DNA of 64,000 nt from assembly GCA_004431415.1 (NCBI GenBank), contig QPMI01000520.1, forward strand, positions 434,001-498,000. Direction: 5' to 3'. Each line of letters opens with the position of its first letter. Positions within the stretch are counted from its first letter, which is position 1. A program made the translations under genes and the position numbers. The notes under the pieces are model-generated. The model did no database searches. It saw only the letters and a program-made list of their open reading frames with translations, and was not told the origin of the DNA. The stretch is from Cyanophora paradoxa (taxonomy: Eukaryota; Glaucocystophyceae; Cyanophorales; Cyanophoraceae). This document shows positions 43,206 to 54,221 of the stretch, one piece after another.

Positions 43206-44292
43206 ATGGCTCGCTCGCGGAGGAGCCCATCGTGGGCCCCTCTGTTCGTAGTCGTCTTGACCATCATTCTGCTCGTCGCCTGTGCCGAGGCGGCGCAGAA
43301 ACGCAAGTCAACGGCCACTGGTGCGCGCAAGTCGGCCAAACCCAAGACGGCGACGACCCCCGCGCCCAGGCCCGGAGGTCGTCATCTCGTCTTCAAGCTC
43401 CGGCCAACGACAGTGCGGAGGAGGAGCAGCCTGCACCTCCGCCGACGCGATCTCGCAAAGGCAAGGAGAAAGCCGTGTCGCCGGATCCGGACCAGCAGCA
43501 GTCCGACCCAGAAGATGAACCTGAGGACGACGTTGCCGTTAGACTGGCACAGCGTGAGCAGTTCGGTGGCGCCTACGACGAGGAAGAGCAAGTGGCTGCG
43601 CACAACTTTCCGAACTTGGCGCAAGTGGATCCGGGCGCGGCTGGCCCGTCAACCGGCTTCACCCGTCACCTTCAAGGCCCTTATGCTGTACCCGCTGGCA
43701 ACTCGACTGCCCCAACGTCGACCAAACCGGCAGCGGGTGCGCTTCCGCCAGCGTGGGCTGAGCTACTTCAGCGTGGGATAGATAGCGCGGTCATCAAGCT
43801 TCAAGAGCAGCAGCAGCAGCAGCTCGGCGAGCAGCAGAAAGACAACCATGAGGCTATGCAGCTCAAAAACCCGTGGCTTCGTGAGCTTGCCCTGCAGCTA
43901 TCGCAGCTTAAGTTTCAGCTCAAGAGATGCTCTTCGTGCACTGCGTGCTACGATCACGTAAAGCAGAGCCTCAAAATCCTCGACGAGCTCCGGAAGCGGA
44001 TCGACATTCGCGACAAGGGCGGCGACAAGCTTGCCGAGCGGCTGGCAGGTGTGCCAGAGGAGTATCGGGGCACGGCTGCGGCGCTGGCGCACGCGCTCAA
44101 CATTGCTGGCCCGGAGGCCGCCGGCGGGCGCCCGTATGTGCAGCACGCCAACCCGCGGCCCAGCACCAGGGCCGCGATCGCCCGCCGTCGCAGCGCAACA
44201 GCGGGATGTGTTTCCGCTGCAACAAGCCCGGGCATGTCGTGAAGGATTGCCCGAACGAGCCGCGCCCCGGCTGGCGCGACCCCCCCAAGTAG
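43206..44292 (+). pseudogene. gag-like protein with CCHC zinc knuckle, frame broken
   Basis: The first ATG after A1 (43206) opens MARSRRSPSWAPLFVVVLTI. To keep coding, the frame must shift -1 near 43370 (into SSRLQAPANDSAEEEQPAPP) and again near 44160 (into GMCFRCNKPGHVVKDCPNEP, a CCHC knuckle, ending at 44290-44292). A long helical middle (LQEQQQQQLGEQQ and following) fits a capsid-type gag. A frame open from GTG at 43145 covers the middle but has no early ATG. Both shifts could be assembly indels. The hydrophobic head is unusual for gag and may be a wrong start. Confidence 0.6.
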
Positions 44293-45017
44293 ACGTGCGC
44301 GCCCTTGTGTGGACGCGCAGTTTTCGTTTCGCATTTCGCTAGATACTAGTGTTTCGGTGTGTTCTTGCAAGCATAAGTATTGCTAGCATATGCAAGTGCA
44401 GTCTTCAGAAGATCTAGAGTGTGCGTGTATGCTTCCCTAAACATGCAATACATGTATTATGCTTCCATTTCATGTGATGGTGTGGCCGGGTGCGGCATTG
44501 TGGCCGGGTGCGGCATAGTCATTACCAGCCGTGGTGGCGCCGGCATGCTGTGGCTTTATGCATTGGTCCTGTGTGCATTTGCATGTGTTAACACTGTGAA
44601 GTGTGACTGTGAGTGTAGTCTACTTTTCTTTTCAATGCTAGTGGCATATATTGCCGTCTGGATGACTCCAACCTGGCAGAGCCCCAGCTGACTCCCGGCA
44701 ACTGACCTGTTTCCAGCACAGGTCAGGAGTGCTGATGGCTGTCGAGCTCCTGGCCCCTCCGGCCTTCCCGTGTGTCGCTATCGCATACTGGGCGCTCTGA
44801 AATTAACCTAGTGCATTTTGCAGGTGAGGAGTACACAAGGGTACGAAGATTCCATGATGCCAACTGTTCCCGCTGATATCGCAGGTTGGCGCATTCATCC
44901 AGAAAGTCCATGCCTGTGCAAATGTGTTGTGGCACTGTGGGTGCATTGTGGCACTGTGTGTGCATGTGAGCTCAAGACTTGAACCAACAAGCACATTGAC
45001 ACGCTCACTCTTATATT
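44293..45017. other. non-coding stretch between gag and B1
   Basis: No gene is seen. It holds two adjacent copies of an 18-bp word GTGGCCGGGTGCGGCAT(T/A) near 44482-44517. Confidence 0.4.
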
Positions 45018-45078
45018 CTTCATGACAAGACATGTTGTGCTTAGCTTGCTGTAAGCAAGGCTGCCGTGGCAGCCATAC
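45018..45078 (+). repeat. split direct repeat B1 (internal)
   Basis: 61 bp identical to B2 by eye. It ends GGCTGCC-GT-GGCAGCCATAC, a hairpin, and abuts A2 with no spacer. Confidence 0.95.
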
Positions 45079-45239
45079 TCGAACCTATGTGAGCGTCAGC
45101 GTAGCATAGGGCAGTGTATGGCTGCCAAATAAAGGCAGCCTTGCTTACGCACATATGTACAAGGGCGCACTTACAAGTTATAAGTGCGCCCCTGGGGTAC
45201 AAGCCTCAGTCTTGCTTCGCAGCCAAGGCCTCTAAGCTT
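45079..45239 (+). repeat. split direct repeat A2 (internal)
   Basis: 161 bp copy of A1, including the AAATAAA-loop hairpin. It lies just upstream of the reverse transcriptase frame and may supply its promoter. Confidence 0.95.
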
Positions 45240-47268
45240 CTTCCCGTTCGCGTGTCACCATCTTCAAGCCAGCGGCTGCATGGACCATCAGCTGTAGCAG
45301 TGCTAGATGGCACCGCGATAATTGGGCATGTCTGCCAATGCAAGGCCTCACCTCACTTTGCAGGAGGCTTTGTTGCATCCTGCATTCAAGCTGCAGTCCA
45401 ACAGTGGAGAGCGATTGGAGCCAATGATGTCGTGCTCAACTGGATCTTGCGTGGTTTCCCTTTGTCAGGAGCGAGGCGGCTGCCAGCAGAGCGCCGGGCC
45501 AACCACAAGTCTGCGGCTGTGGACCATCAGGACTTTGTGAGAACCGAAATTCAGAAGCTTTTGCGCACGGGAGCGATCAGAGAAGTTGAAGAAGCTCAAG
45601 TGAACATTGTCTGCTCACTGTCTGTGGTGCCCAAGAAGACTGGATCCAAGTTGCGGCTCATCTGGGATGGCCGGCCTACCAATAAAGGCCTTCCGGACAT
45701 CCCCTTCAAGTATGAGACTCTTGAGCATGTTGCAGCCATGCTGCGCCAAGGCTGGTACATGTTCACTATTGACCTTGAATCTGGATACCACCACGTGCCA
45801 GTCTCCCCGCAAGACTGGCGGAACATGGGCTTTGAGTTTGACAGCAAATTCTATGTGTACACAGTTTTGCCCTTCGGCCTCAAGCACTCACCGTTTGCAT
45901 TCGTCAAGATCATGCGACAAGTGGTCAACTACTTCCGCCGCTTTGGCATCTTCGTGGTGAACTATGTTGACGACTGGTGGTTTGCTGCTCCAACCTACGA
46001 GAAGGCCTGTGAATTGCGGGATTTCGTCCTCAAAACATTTGCTGCCCTCAAGCTTGTGGTCAACAGCAAATCTGAGCTCACCCCAGCACAGTCGGTGGCT
46101 TTCTTGGCTTCATAGTGGACTCCGCCCGCATGTTGTTTGAAGTACCCCAAGACAAGCTTGGTCGTCTGCTTGCTTTGATCAAAGGGCTTCTGAAGAAAAA
46201 GAAATCAGCATCTGCACGTGAAATGGCCAAGGTCGCCGGCACCTTGTGTCCATGGCACGGGGCTTGGCTCCAGCTCGCATCAAGACCAGGTCCCTCTTTC
46301 GATACATCAATGTTGTGGCAAGAGAATGGCATTGGAATCATCCAGTGGAGCTCACCAATGAGACTCGTCGGGAACTTGAGTGGTGGCTGGCCAACATCCA
46401 CCGATACAATGGCCGCTGCCCTATTCGGCCTGAAAGGCTCCTTGTGTTGACTACGGATGCAAGCCATGTTGGTGCAGGAGCCTGGATCACTACCCGAATT
46501 GGTGATGCTCAACCTGTGGCTTGGGAGCTTGAGCCTGCCCCATTCCAGTGCCTGTGGAACCAAGAAGAAGCTCAGCAAATTTCGTCGTGGCGCGAGTTAA
46601 TGGCAGTGCTTCGCGCTATGCAGCACTATCAAGGTTTATTGCGCAATCAGAACATCTTAGTTCGCTCGGACAACACAGTGACTGTGGCCTACATCAACAA
46701 TGGTGGCGGAAGACATGAATACCTTTGCCGAGTTGCAGCAGCAATTTGGGATATTGCTCTGCTCAACTGCATCAGCATTGAAGCAGAACACATTCCTGGT
46801 GTTGACAATGAGTGGTCCGATGCTTTGAGTCGCTACTTTTACCCCGCCGACTACTCTTTGAAACCTGGATATTTTGCCATGGTCAGTCGGACATTTGGAC
46901 CTTTTGATATTGATCGTATGGCCTCATCAGCCAACACTCACCTAAATCGATACTTTTCCATTGATTTGAATGATCGACATGCTGAAGGATATGATTGCTT
47001 TACAGCAACCTGGCGTGGTGCTCGTAATTACGTCTTTCCGGACCCAAATTTCCTCTTGCACCTTGTGTCACATGTCCGCCAGTGTAGGGCCTCGGCAGTT
47101 TTTATTGTCCCTCAGTGGCCCTCAGCTCCATGGTGGCCACAGTTGCAGCTTGCCTTGCGTGCACCTGCAATGGTGCTCGGCCCAGCATATGACGTGTGCT
47201 ATCGCGGGCCTCGCTCGGCACAGTTACCTTCCTGGATTCTTGTTGCTCTTTATGCGTCGTGGGAGTAG
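45240..47268 (+). pseudogene. reverse transcriptase and RNase H, frame broken
   Basis: The RT part (to 46115) shows KLRLIWDGRPTNKG, FTIDLESGYHHVPVSPQDWR, VLPFGLKHSPFAFVKIMRQV and the active-site YVDD (about 45966). It breaks at AFLAS-stop. One base missing near 46110 would restore the usual FLGFIVDS join to the thumb segment (VPQDKLGRLLALIKGLLKKK). A second missing base near 46243 joins to ARGLAPARIKTRSLFRYINV. RNase H follows with TTDASHVGAGAW, a WRELMAV Glu region, RSDNTVTVAYINNG and EHIPGVDNEWSDALSR. The stop is at 47266-47268. The 5' limit is uncertain because the frame is also open through A2. Confidence 0.85.
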
Positions 47269-47398
47269 ATTGAAGGCTCTTGCTGCAGAATTCAACTCCT
47301 GCTCATCTCTGCTCAGCTTACTTTGTCCAGCAACAGGGATAGAAAGCTTGAGTGGGGGGCTTTAAAAAGAAGAAGAAGAAATGTAGTCTGACATACCC

Positions 47399-48423
47399 TT
47401 GACTGGTGATGCAGGTGCTCGTATGGCTGATCTGCTCAACCGGGTCACTTTCTACAGAACAAACTCTGTGAGCGAGCGAACCCAAAGCCTCTACGCCCGC
47501 TGGGTCGTCCTCTATGAAGGCCATTGCGCGGTTCACTGCATTCCAGCCTGGCCACCAACAGCTTCTGGCGTCGCAACACTGCTGGTGGCTCTTGCTGATG
47601 AAGAGTACGGTCTCTCAGCAATTGACCAGTGTCACTCTGCTCTGCTACATCAGACAAGGCAGAGGATGTTGCCTACTACTGCATTTGCTCACCCCCTTGT
47701 GCTGCAAACATTGCAAGGAATCGCCCGACTTTGTGGAAAACCAGCAAAGCAATCTGCATTGGTCACGTCCGTCCACCTGGAGGCGATTGCTCGTACCTAC
47801 GCTCGTTCCCCTCAAACAAGCTCCTTCGCGCCCTTGTGATGTTGCTTACCGGTTTCTTTGGCCTGTTGCGGCGTGGCGAAATCGTGGCACTCCGGCGGCA
47901 AGATGTGTCCATCCGCGCGGATCGCGTCGTGCTCTTCATTGCCGGTTCCAAGACCGATCGTCGTCGCCAAGGCGCGCAAGTTGTCTTGGGCGCTGTCCCA
48001 GAGTCGGTCATCTGTCCGGTGTTCTGGTTTCGAACCTACTTGCGGACTGTAGCGCTCGCGGATCCGGGCGCACCTCTTTTTGGGCAGCTTCGGGACGCAG
48101 CTCGTTCTCTGTCAGCTCAGACCGTGGCCTATGTTCTCCGGTTCGCATTTGACGCGGCGGGCTTGGACGTCACTGGTATCACACCTCATGGCTTGCGTCG
48201 CGGTGGAGCTACTGCTCTGGCTGCGGCGGGCGTGCCTGAAGAGCTTGTTCAAGCGGTTGGTCGCTGGTCCTTGTTGTCAGCGGTCTACCGACGCTATATC
48301 GATTCTGCTGAGCGCCCGCCCTTGGCTGCGCTCATGGCTAGGCCTGGTGCTCGTTACGCTGGCCCGTCAGCTTCGCTGCAGTCATGTCGGCAGCAACTCG
48401 CGCGTACTCGGCGCAGTAGTTGA
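47399..48423 (+). pseudogene. tyrosine recombinase, frame broken
   Basis: The N-terminal part (MADLLNRVTFYRTNSVSERT, then an SAM-like helical region) runs to about 47810. Coding then continues in the -1 frame from NKLLRALVMLLTGFFGLLRR to the stop at 48421-48423. Catalytic features include the first Arg in GLLRRGEIVAL, H-x-x-R in PHGLRRGGAT, and the C-terminal Tyr region GRWSLLSAVYRRYID. The break lies in a CCCC run (47806-47812), where one extra C would join the frames. It would integrate the circular cDNA of the element. Confidence 0.85.
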
Positions 48424-48831
48424 TTGTCTAGTCTTAGAGTCTTGCTTCGCAGTTGTGCGCCTTTGCTGTGCTGTCGGCGCTTGTCTCCCTCGCTCACAAG
48501 CGAGGGCAAGCTGTGTAACTTGCTGAGCGGCTTGTTCCCTAGCCGCTCGAGCGGCTTTGCTTAGCCGCTTTCAATGTGTGTTAGCAATGCCCATTGTTTA
48601 CTATGCCTTCAGTCATCTTTAAGCTATTGTTAGTGCCAACCATTGATATCTTTTGATGAATAATTGATCAACAATTGATCACTAATGTTCAATCATTCTA
48701 CGTCCGCAAGACTCACTCTGCAGCGTGCGCTAGCTGATGTCCTCGAGCGCAGTTGCAGCTTGCCCTTCTTGTGAGCGAGCGAGTCATGATCTTAGCTTCG
48801 CGGCTTTGGCAAGCGCGAATCTAGACCTTCA
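48424..48831. other. 3' non-coding stretch of the retrotransposon
   Basis: No gene is seen. It contains ATTGATCAACAATTGATCACT-like repeats near 48662-48685 and several GCGAGCGAG/AGCCGCT words. Confidence 0.4.
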
Positions 48832-48892
48832 CTTCATGACAAGACATGTTGTGCTTAGCTTGCTGTAAGCAAGGCTGCCGTGGCAGCCATAC
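48832..48892 (+). repeat. split direct repeat B2 (terminal)
   Basis: 61 bp, same as B1, ending GGCAGCCATAC at the right edge of the element. Confidence 0.95.
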
Positions 48893-49589
48893 CGATATCT
48901 CATGATCGATATCAGAGTCGTACGTATACGTATACATATATACGCGTACGTATACGTATATGGACACGAGCGCGTACGTGCTTACGGGTGTGCATGACTG
49001 GAAGAACCAGCAATTGCAACAGGCCTTGGCCTAGGTCGGCGCGCACCATGCATATGCATACGTCAGCGGACTCGGTGGCGGTGCCGGTACGCGAAGCTTT
49101 TCCTGCGTATACATGCTCGCGTTCGAATCCGTGATCATGAAGACTGGCTGGCGGCATCGGTACCGGTTAGCAGGAGATCGAGGGGCCGATATCGATGTCG
49201 CGGGCGTCGAAAGGCCGCGGCCACGGCCAGCCGCAGCGCCGGCTATCGCGTTCGAATTCGCGAGCAGCAGCCGTAGCTGCAGTTCTGCGCACCAGCCCAG
49301 CGGGAGTGCCATCAACCAGCAGCAGCCGCAGTCTCGCAAGCCCGACGGCGACAGAGGCATCTTCGACGTCCTCGTATGCTCCGAGCTGCAGCACAGAGAA
49401 CGCGCAGCCGTTGTTCCTCTCTATTCTCCGACGCGTCAGAAACGGATGTGCGCACATGTATCGACATCTGTGCATGCGATCGCGATCGACGCCGGCGACG
49501 CGTCGCCGCGTACAAGAACGCGTGGGGGCGGGCGGCTGACCGAACGGTTGGGGCCGGGGTCGGCAGCTAAACCGGAGGACTACCGGGAA
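48893..49589. other. return to host sequence, no firm gene
   Basis: It starts with the CGATAT copy (48893-48898), then a palindromic alternating run of CGTACGTATACGTATAC words (48916-48962). Open frames from about 49113 onward may be coding (a 5' part of the next gene) but show no recognisable feature. Confidence 0.35.
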
Positions 49590-51840
49590 GCGGGGGATCT
49601 GGAGCGGCCGCCGGTCGTCGTCCCCGTGCCGGACGACTGCGCAAAGTGGGCCGTCGTCCCCATGCGCGAGGTGGACGCGAGCGAGGCCGGCTTCGAGCAG
49701 CTCCGCACCGAGCTCGGCATGCCCGACGCCCCCGTCTACAACGCCAACCTCATAAGCACGCGCAAGTATCGAGGTGAAAAAATTGCACGCGGTCCGAATG
49801 GGCGTGTAGAGCATGTAGCTATAGCTTACTTTGCGTGCGACAGTGTTGCTCACTCGGAAGAACCCGGAGACCACAGGCGACGGCGAGAGCGAGGACGAGC
49901 TGTTGCCGAAACCCCCCCCTGGGGCCGGCCCCGGGCATGCACCTGCGAGATCTAGAACTCGATCTCGCGCGAGCGGGCGCGCAGCTGCGCATGCAGCAGG
50001 CGATCGCGAGGACGATTGCGAGAACTCGGCCGATTCGAGTGATGATGAGGAGGCGCCGCTTCCGCCGCCATGGGCGGGGCGCGCCATTTTGATGAGCCTC
50101 GTTTATGCGACCGACGGGACTCGTTTAAGCGACGACGGCCCGGGTCCAATGCTCGAGTATGTTGAAGAGGTGCGCCTGGCCCCGCCGGCGCGGCCCCGGC
50201 CCATCGCTACTCGAAATTCCCCTGTCGACCATGGCTAATTTATAACGTGTCCGCGGGGACTCAGGGCGGCTCGCACTCTCGCTCCAACCGCGCCTCTTCT
50301 GTCAGGATCTCCTTCAACGACAAAGGGCACACGCAGGTGCGGTCCCCGGATTCGAATATGCGCCCCGCCCGATCCGGACATTCTGCACAAATTTCTGCAA
50401 TTTCGCATTGAGATTGACATGTGAAATTCAGAAAACTTTTAAACAATTTAATTAGGGCCTGCGCGCCGCCAGAGAAACTGCGCGCCGACACGGAGAATTT
50501 ATTTTCGGATCCCGGAGCGCGCAGGACACATTTGGGGTGATGGTCTCGTCCCACAAGGTGCGCATGAGAATTTAAAATTTTCTTCGAAATGGAAATACCT
50601 CCTCGGCGGCCGTGTTGAGTCCGAGAGCTGCATGCGCACCGAGCTTGGATTGACGAAGGGCGGGGGCAGCACAACAAGAAACCGTTCGCGCTGAAGGTGG
50701 TGTGGGAGGACACGCAGGCGCCCGTGGCCCGCAATTTCATCACCTTCGTGACGCGCACGAAACACGAGCGGGCGCCGCGGGCGCCGCTCCGCCGTCCCCG
50801 CGTCCGGCAGGAGGGCCCGGCGGGGGACCAAGACCGCGATGGCGAGGAGCGCGAGGAGCGCGAGGGGGCGGCGGGGAGCGATGAGGGGCATGCCGGTGGG
50901 AGCGGGCGCAGCAACAGCGCGAGCGCGGGGCCCTCCTTGGCGCCCTCCCCAGCCCCCGTACCGGCGGCGGCGGCGAATCTTGGCGAGCCCGAGCTGGCCA
51001 TGCATATGGCTGCCGGCCGCGCAGCCGCCCCGTCGGGCTCGCGCAGCCGCCTTCCGCCGCGCGCCGCCTCGCGCGCCGCGCGCGAGCTCCTCAGCAGGGC
51101 CAGGTCAAGTGCGTTTAAATTTGCGCGCCGCCGCCGGCCCCGCGCGCGCGCTGTGCCGGCCGCGCGGCCTCATCATGATCATGACCTCGCGATCGGCAGG
51201 CAGCGCTAGCGACGAGGGCGAGGAGGACGTGCAATTGGGCTCGGCGCTCCGCGAAACGCGTCGGCGAGCCGGCGCGCCGGCTTCGAAGCGAAGGAAGGCA
51301 CTGGCCACGCCGGCGACCGGGGCTCCGGTACCGGTGCGACGGGAGAGGGTGGAGAGGGCAGGGCGGGGTGCGCCCGAGGGGGCCCCGAGCGACGACGACG
51401 TGAGCCTGAGCTCGGGCGAGGACTCGCGATCGGATCCGGAGCGCGACCGCGAGGGCAGCGGGGCCCCGCCCCCCGCGCGCATCCGGACAGCTGCAGCCCC
51501 GGGCCCGGCCAGCGCCCCGCCCCCCGCCGCCCCGAAAACTTCGATGGCGTCGGCAGAGTCGACGTCGGTCGGGGCGGCGGGGGCGCGGGGGGCGGGGGCG
51601 GCGGTGCTCGCGCTCCCCGTGGACCCCGCCATGTTCCCCGCCACCTTCGCCGCCTCGAGCTCCGCCAGCGCCGCCCGCACCCGCCCCGCTCTCCCCGACC
51701 TCGCCCTCCCCGTCGACCCGCCGCTGGTGCCGTACACGTATCCCGCAGTCGGGGGGACGGGGGCGGCGGCCGGCGTGGGGCCCGCACTCGCCTTCCTTAT
51801 CCAGGTCGCCGACTTCCGCGGGTGCGCCCCCGCCCCCCGC
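49590..51840 (+). CDS. unrecognised host gene, spliced, 3' end unclear
   Basis: GC-rich plus-strand segments look coding: VVVPVPDDCAKWAVVPMREV and YNANLISTRKYR (about 49602-49770, followed by GTGAAA); an acidic Ser/Asp stretch (about 49840-50238); SVRISFNDKGHTQ (about 50295-50336, followed by GTGCGG); and KKPFALKVVWEDTQAPVARN then FITFVTRTKHERAP (about 50680-50780). A long low-complexity frame runs to about 51840. No family is recognised. The last frame runs directly into the inverted-repeat element at 51841, so the gene may be interrupted there. Confidence 0.35.
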
Positions 51841-52356
51841 ACACATATACAACGCCCGGCTTTTAGACCTCGGCTTATTTAAATTGATATCGTTAGTATA
51901 TAACCTGTATTTATAATATATTTATCGTGAATATGTGTGTATTTTATCTGTGATATGTATTTATTTTATCGTGGGTTATAGCTTCTTTTTGCCCCCGCTC
52001 ATAGCGGTGTGGTTATCATACACGCTTTTCATTTCATGCCTTCCGTGTTCGAATCGCCCTGCGATGAGAATCACGCCTTCGAATCCCGCCCGTTCCACAT
52101 AATTCCGATCGATCATGCCCCACCTTGCCTGTATACGCCCCCACAGTGCTGGAGTAGACTAGAGGCTGTGGCCGGTAATTCAAAAAAAAAAAATTTTTAA
52201 TAAAATATGTGAAATATGTATAGTTTATGTGAATTTTAGCTATATTCTCGATGAGTAGACTTAAATATCTCGTGAATTTCATTATAGTATAGGTGTGACT
52301 CAACTTAGTTTAATTATAACTTGCCTCAGTCTAAAAGCCGGGCGTTGTATATGTGT
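51841..52356. mobile_element. 516-bp inverted-repeat element (MITE-like)
   Basis: Terminal inverted repeats of 28 bp (51841-51868 and 52329-52356; ends ACACATATACAACGCCCGGC) enclose AT-rich sequence with no protein gene. Inside are TAGCGGTGTGG (52002-52012) and GTTCGAATC (52047-52055), resembling RNA polymerase III A and B boxes 45 bp apart. No clear target duplication is seen. It begins exactly where GC-rich host coding-like sequence stops. Confidence 0.65.
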
Positions 52357-52499
52357 GTTGTTCTGAATTTTTAATGCAAAAGCGACGATCACGCGCCGTT
52401 TCATCAAAAACAACTACCATGTGCTGCATGGAACGTTCGCGCGCATCGAGAGCATCAGTTTCGCATGTAAATGTATGAGTTTCGCATCGAGATCGAGCG
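52357..52499. other. spacer right of the inverted-repeat element
   Basis: Short mixed-composition spacer; no gene is seen. Confidence 0.4.
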
Positions 52500-52770
52500 G
52501 CTACGCACAGAAACTACGCAATTTATCGCAACTACTCAAAGAAACTACGCAATTTAATACCGGGAACTACTGAAAAGATACCAAAACTACGCAACTACGC
52601 AACTTTCAGAAAAAGTTTGAAATTCGGGCTGGAAAATTTAGAAAAGTGTAAAACTTGCGTAGTTGCGTAGTTTTGGTTTCGTTTGCGTAGTTTTGGTTTC
52701 GAATTGCGTAGTTTTTCATGGTAAGTTGAGTAGTTTCAAGTAGTTTATATATTATAAAGTAGTTTCTTAT
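52500..52770. repeat. foldback repeat, GCGTAGTT family, copy 1
   Basis: The left arm is made of ACTACGCAA words ending AACTACGCAACTACGCAACT; the right arm reads CTTGCGTAGTTGCGTAGTTT and further TGCGTAGTT words. The centre (about 50 bp) is unlike copies 2 and 3. Confidence 0.75.
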
Positions 52771-52929
52771 TAATATCAATATGATTCTATGATATATACC
52801 ATGCTTTCTCTACTTAAAGAGCGCCGGCATGCTATAAAGGGAAGCTACGCGATAGTTTCGCACTGAAACACGACCGTTTTATAGGCTACACAATAGTCTC
52901 GCACCTAAATGCATGCGGGCAATCGGAGA

Positions 52930-53190
52930 CTACGCAATTTAACGTAACTACGCATGAAAACTACGCAATCTGATCGCTTTTAATACCGAAAACTACACAT
53001 TTAATACCAAAACTACGCAACTACGCAACTTTCTGAAAAAATTTGAGAGTGAAAAAAAAAAAACTTGCGTAGTTGCGTAGTTTTGGTATTAAATGCGTAG
53101 TTTGCGGTATTAAGTTGCGTAGTTTAACATAGGTAGTTGAGTAGTTTAAAGTAGTTTTTATTAATTATAAAGTAGTTTATTATTTATCTT
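52930..53190. repeat. foldback repeat, GCGTAGTT family, copy 2
   Basis: Same design as copy 1: the ACTACGCAACTACGCAACTT arm, an AT-rich centre with a 12-A run, then the complementary arm. Confidence 0.75.
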
Positions 53191-53582
53191 ATTGTTATCA
53201 GTCTGAGACTCTATGAAAATCGATTGACCTTAGTGTGAAACAGTGCGCCCCGCCCACTATGCAAGATACATGCCAACAACATGCGAGTTCTATGAAAACA
53301 AAAACGATTTAGTCATGTATATATTTCGTATATATGTCTGAACCTCCGTCTAAGATATTCCGCACAACTCTGAATTTGTTTTGTCTTTTTGTTTTTTTCG
53401 CATATGACGACATATACATATATATACCGGCGTCACCGACATATTCGGGGTCATCACATCGCGGCGATTCCGAAAACATATAGCATGCCACAAAGTAGTT
53501 TTTTATGTGTTTTTCGATCGATCGACCAATCGCGGATGTGAGCGTAACCGACTGTTTATTTTATTTAATTTATCATTCATGG

Positions 53583-53667
53583 GTGACAGGGGGGATACCG
53601 GTTAAGGTGACAGAACGTGACAGGGGGGATACCGGTTAAGGTGACTGACAGGGGGGATACCGTAAAG
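53583..53667. repeat. tandem repeat of GTGACAGGGGGGATACCG
   Basis: Two exact 24-bp copies (53583-53606 and 53617-53640) and a third imperfect one (to 53667). Confidence 0.8.
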
Positions 53668-53823
53668 GTGGCATTTTGTGGACATTTGTGGACATCGGGG
53701 CTACCGGGTTTGTGGTCATTTTGTGGACAAATTGCGAACAAAAACTTGAATGCATATATATGTGTATATGACTGACCAGCCGCTGAGCGACTGACCGGCT
53801 TGCAAGTTGCAATTTCCCGAGTT

Positions 53824-53857
53824 CCGAGTCCCGAGTCCCGAGTCCCGAGTCCCGACT
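53824..53857. repeat. GAGTCCC heptamer tandem
   Basis: Four to five head-to-tail 7-bp units. Confidence 0.8.
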
Positions 53858-54221
53858 CGATAACACCGGCGATCGCGACTTCGCGGAGACCCCCTTCCGT
53901 TTTCCCCGCATAACTTTGGACAGCGAGCCGATCTCGGCGCGCTCTCAATTGCTACGTGCTCGTAACTTGCTTCCGGGCATGTTGGTGCTAGTTTGACTAG
54001 CTTACGCAACCGTGGCGCGACGCGCAAGTTCGCCATCGGCACAAGTGCCCGAAAACCGAGGTGTCCCCTACGTCGCGCGCGCCGGCGCGCGTTCCCGTAA
54101 GGCTCCACTAGTCATACTTTGCATCCGCGTGCGCATAGAGTAGTTCTACACTACTACAAAGTGGCGCGGTCTGATTCGCAAAGCGCGCGATTTGGCGGCT
54201 ACGAAAGCACCGCGGCGCCTA

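Larger units (their letters stand above)
43039..48892 (+). mobile_element. tyrosine-recombinase retrotransposon with split direct repeats
   Basis: A 5,854-bp element encodes gag with a zinc knuckle, reverse transcriptase plus RNase H, and a tyrosine recombinase, as in the DIRS/Ngaro/PAT group. Repeats are arranged A1 (43039-43200), B1 (45018-45078) abutting A2 (45079-45239), and B2 (48832-48892). Gag lies between A1 and B1A2; RT/RNase H and recombinase lie between A2 and B2. Every coding part carries at least one frame break, each consistent with one missing base. It is flanked by CGATAT on both sides. Confidence 0.88.
53191..54221. other. no firm gene; probable left flank of element B
   Basis: It holds an imperfect tandem repeat (53583-53667) and a GAGTCCC tandem (53824-53857). 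Composition rises from AT-rich to moderate GC. The left end of element B probably lies in or near this stretch, but its inverted repeat cannot be confirmed without the other end. Confidence 0.4.

Noticed and set aside
52000-52085. A true tRNA gene
   Set aside because: A and B box-like words are present, but the T stem and acceptor stem do not pair, so it is at most tRNA-derived.
53577-54108. Minus-strand frames with repeated GTRDSGL and TGIPPV words
   Set aside because: The repeats in the translation come from the underlying tandem DNA repeats; there is no other coding sign.
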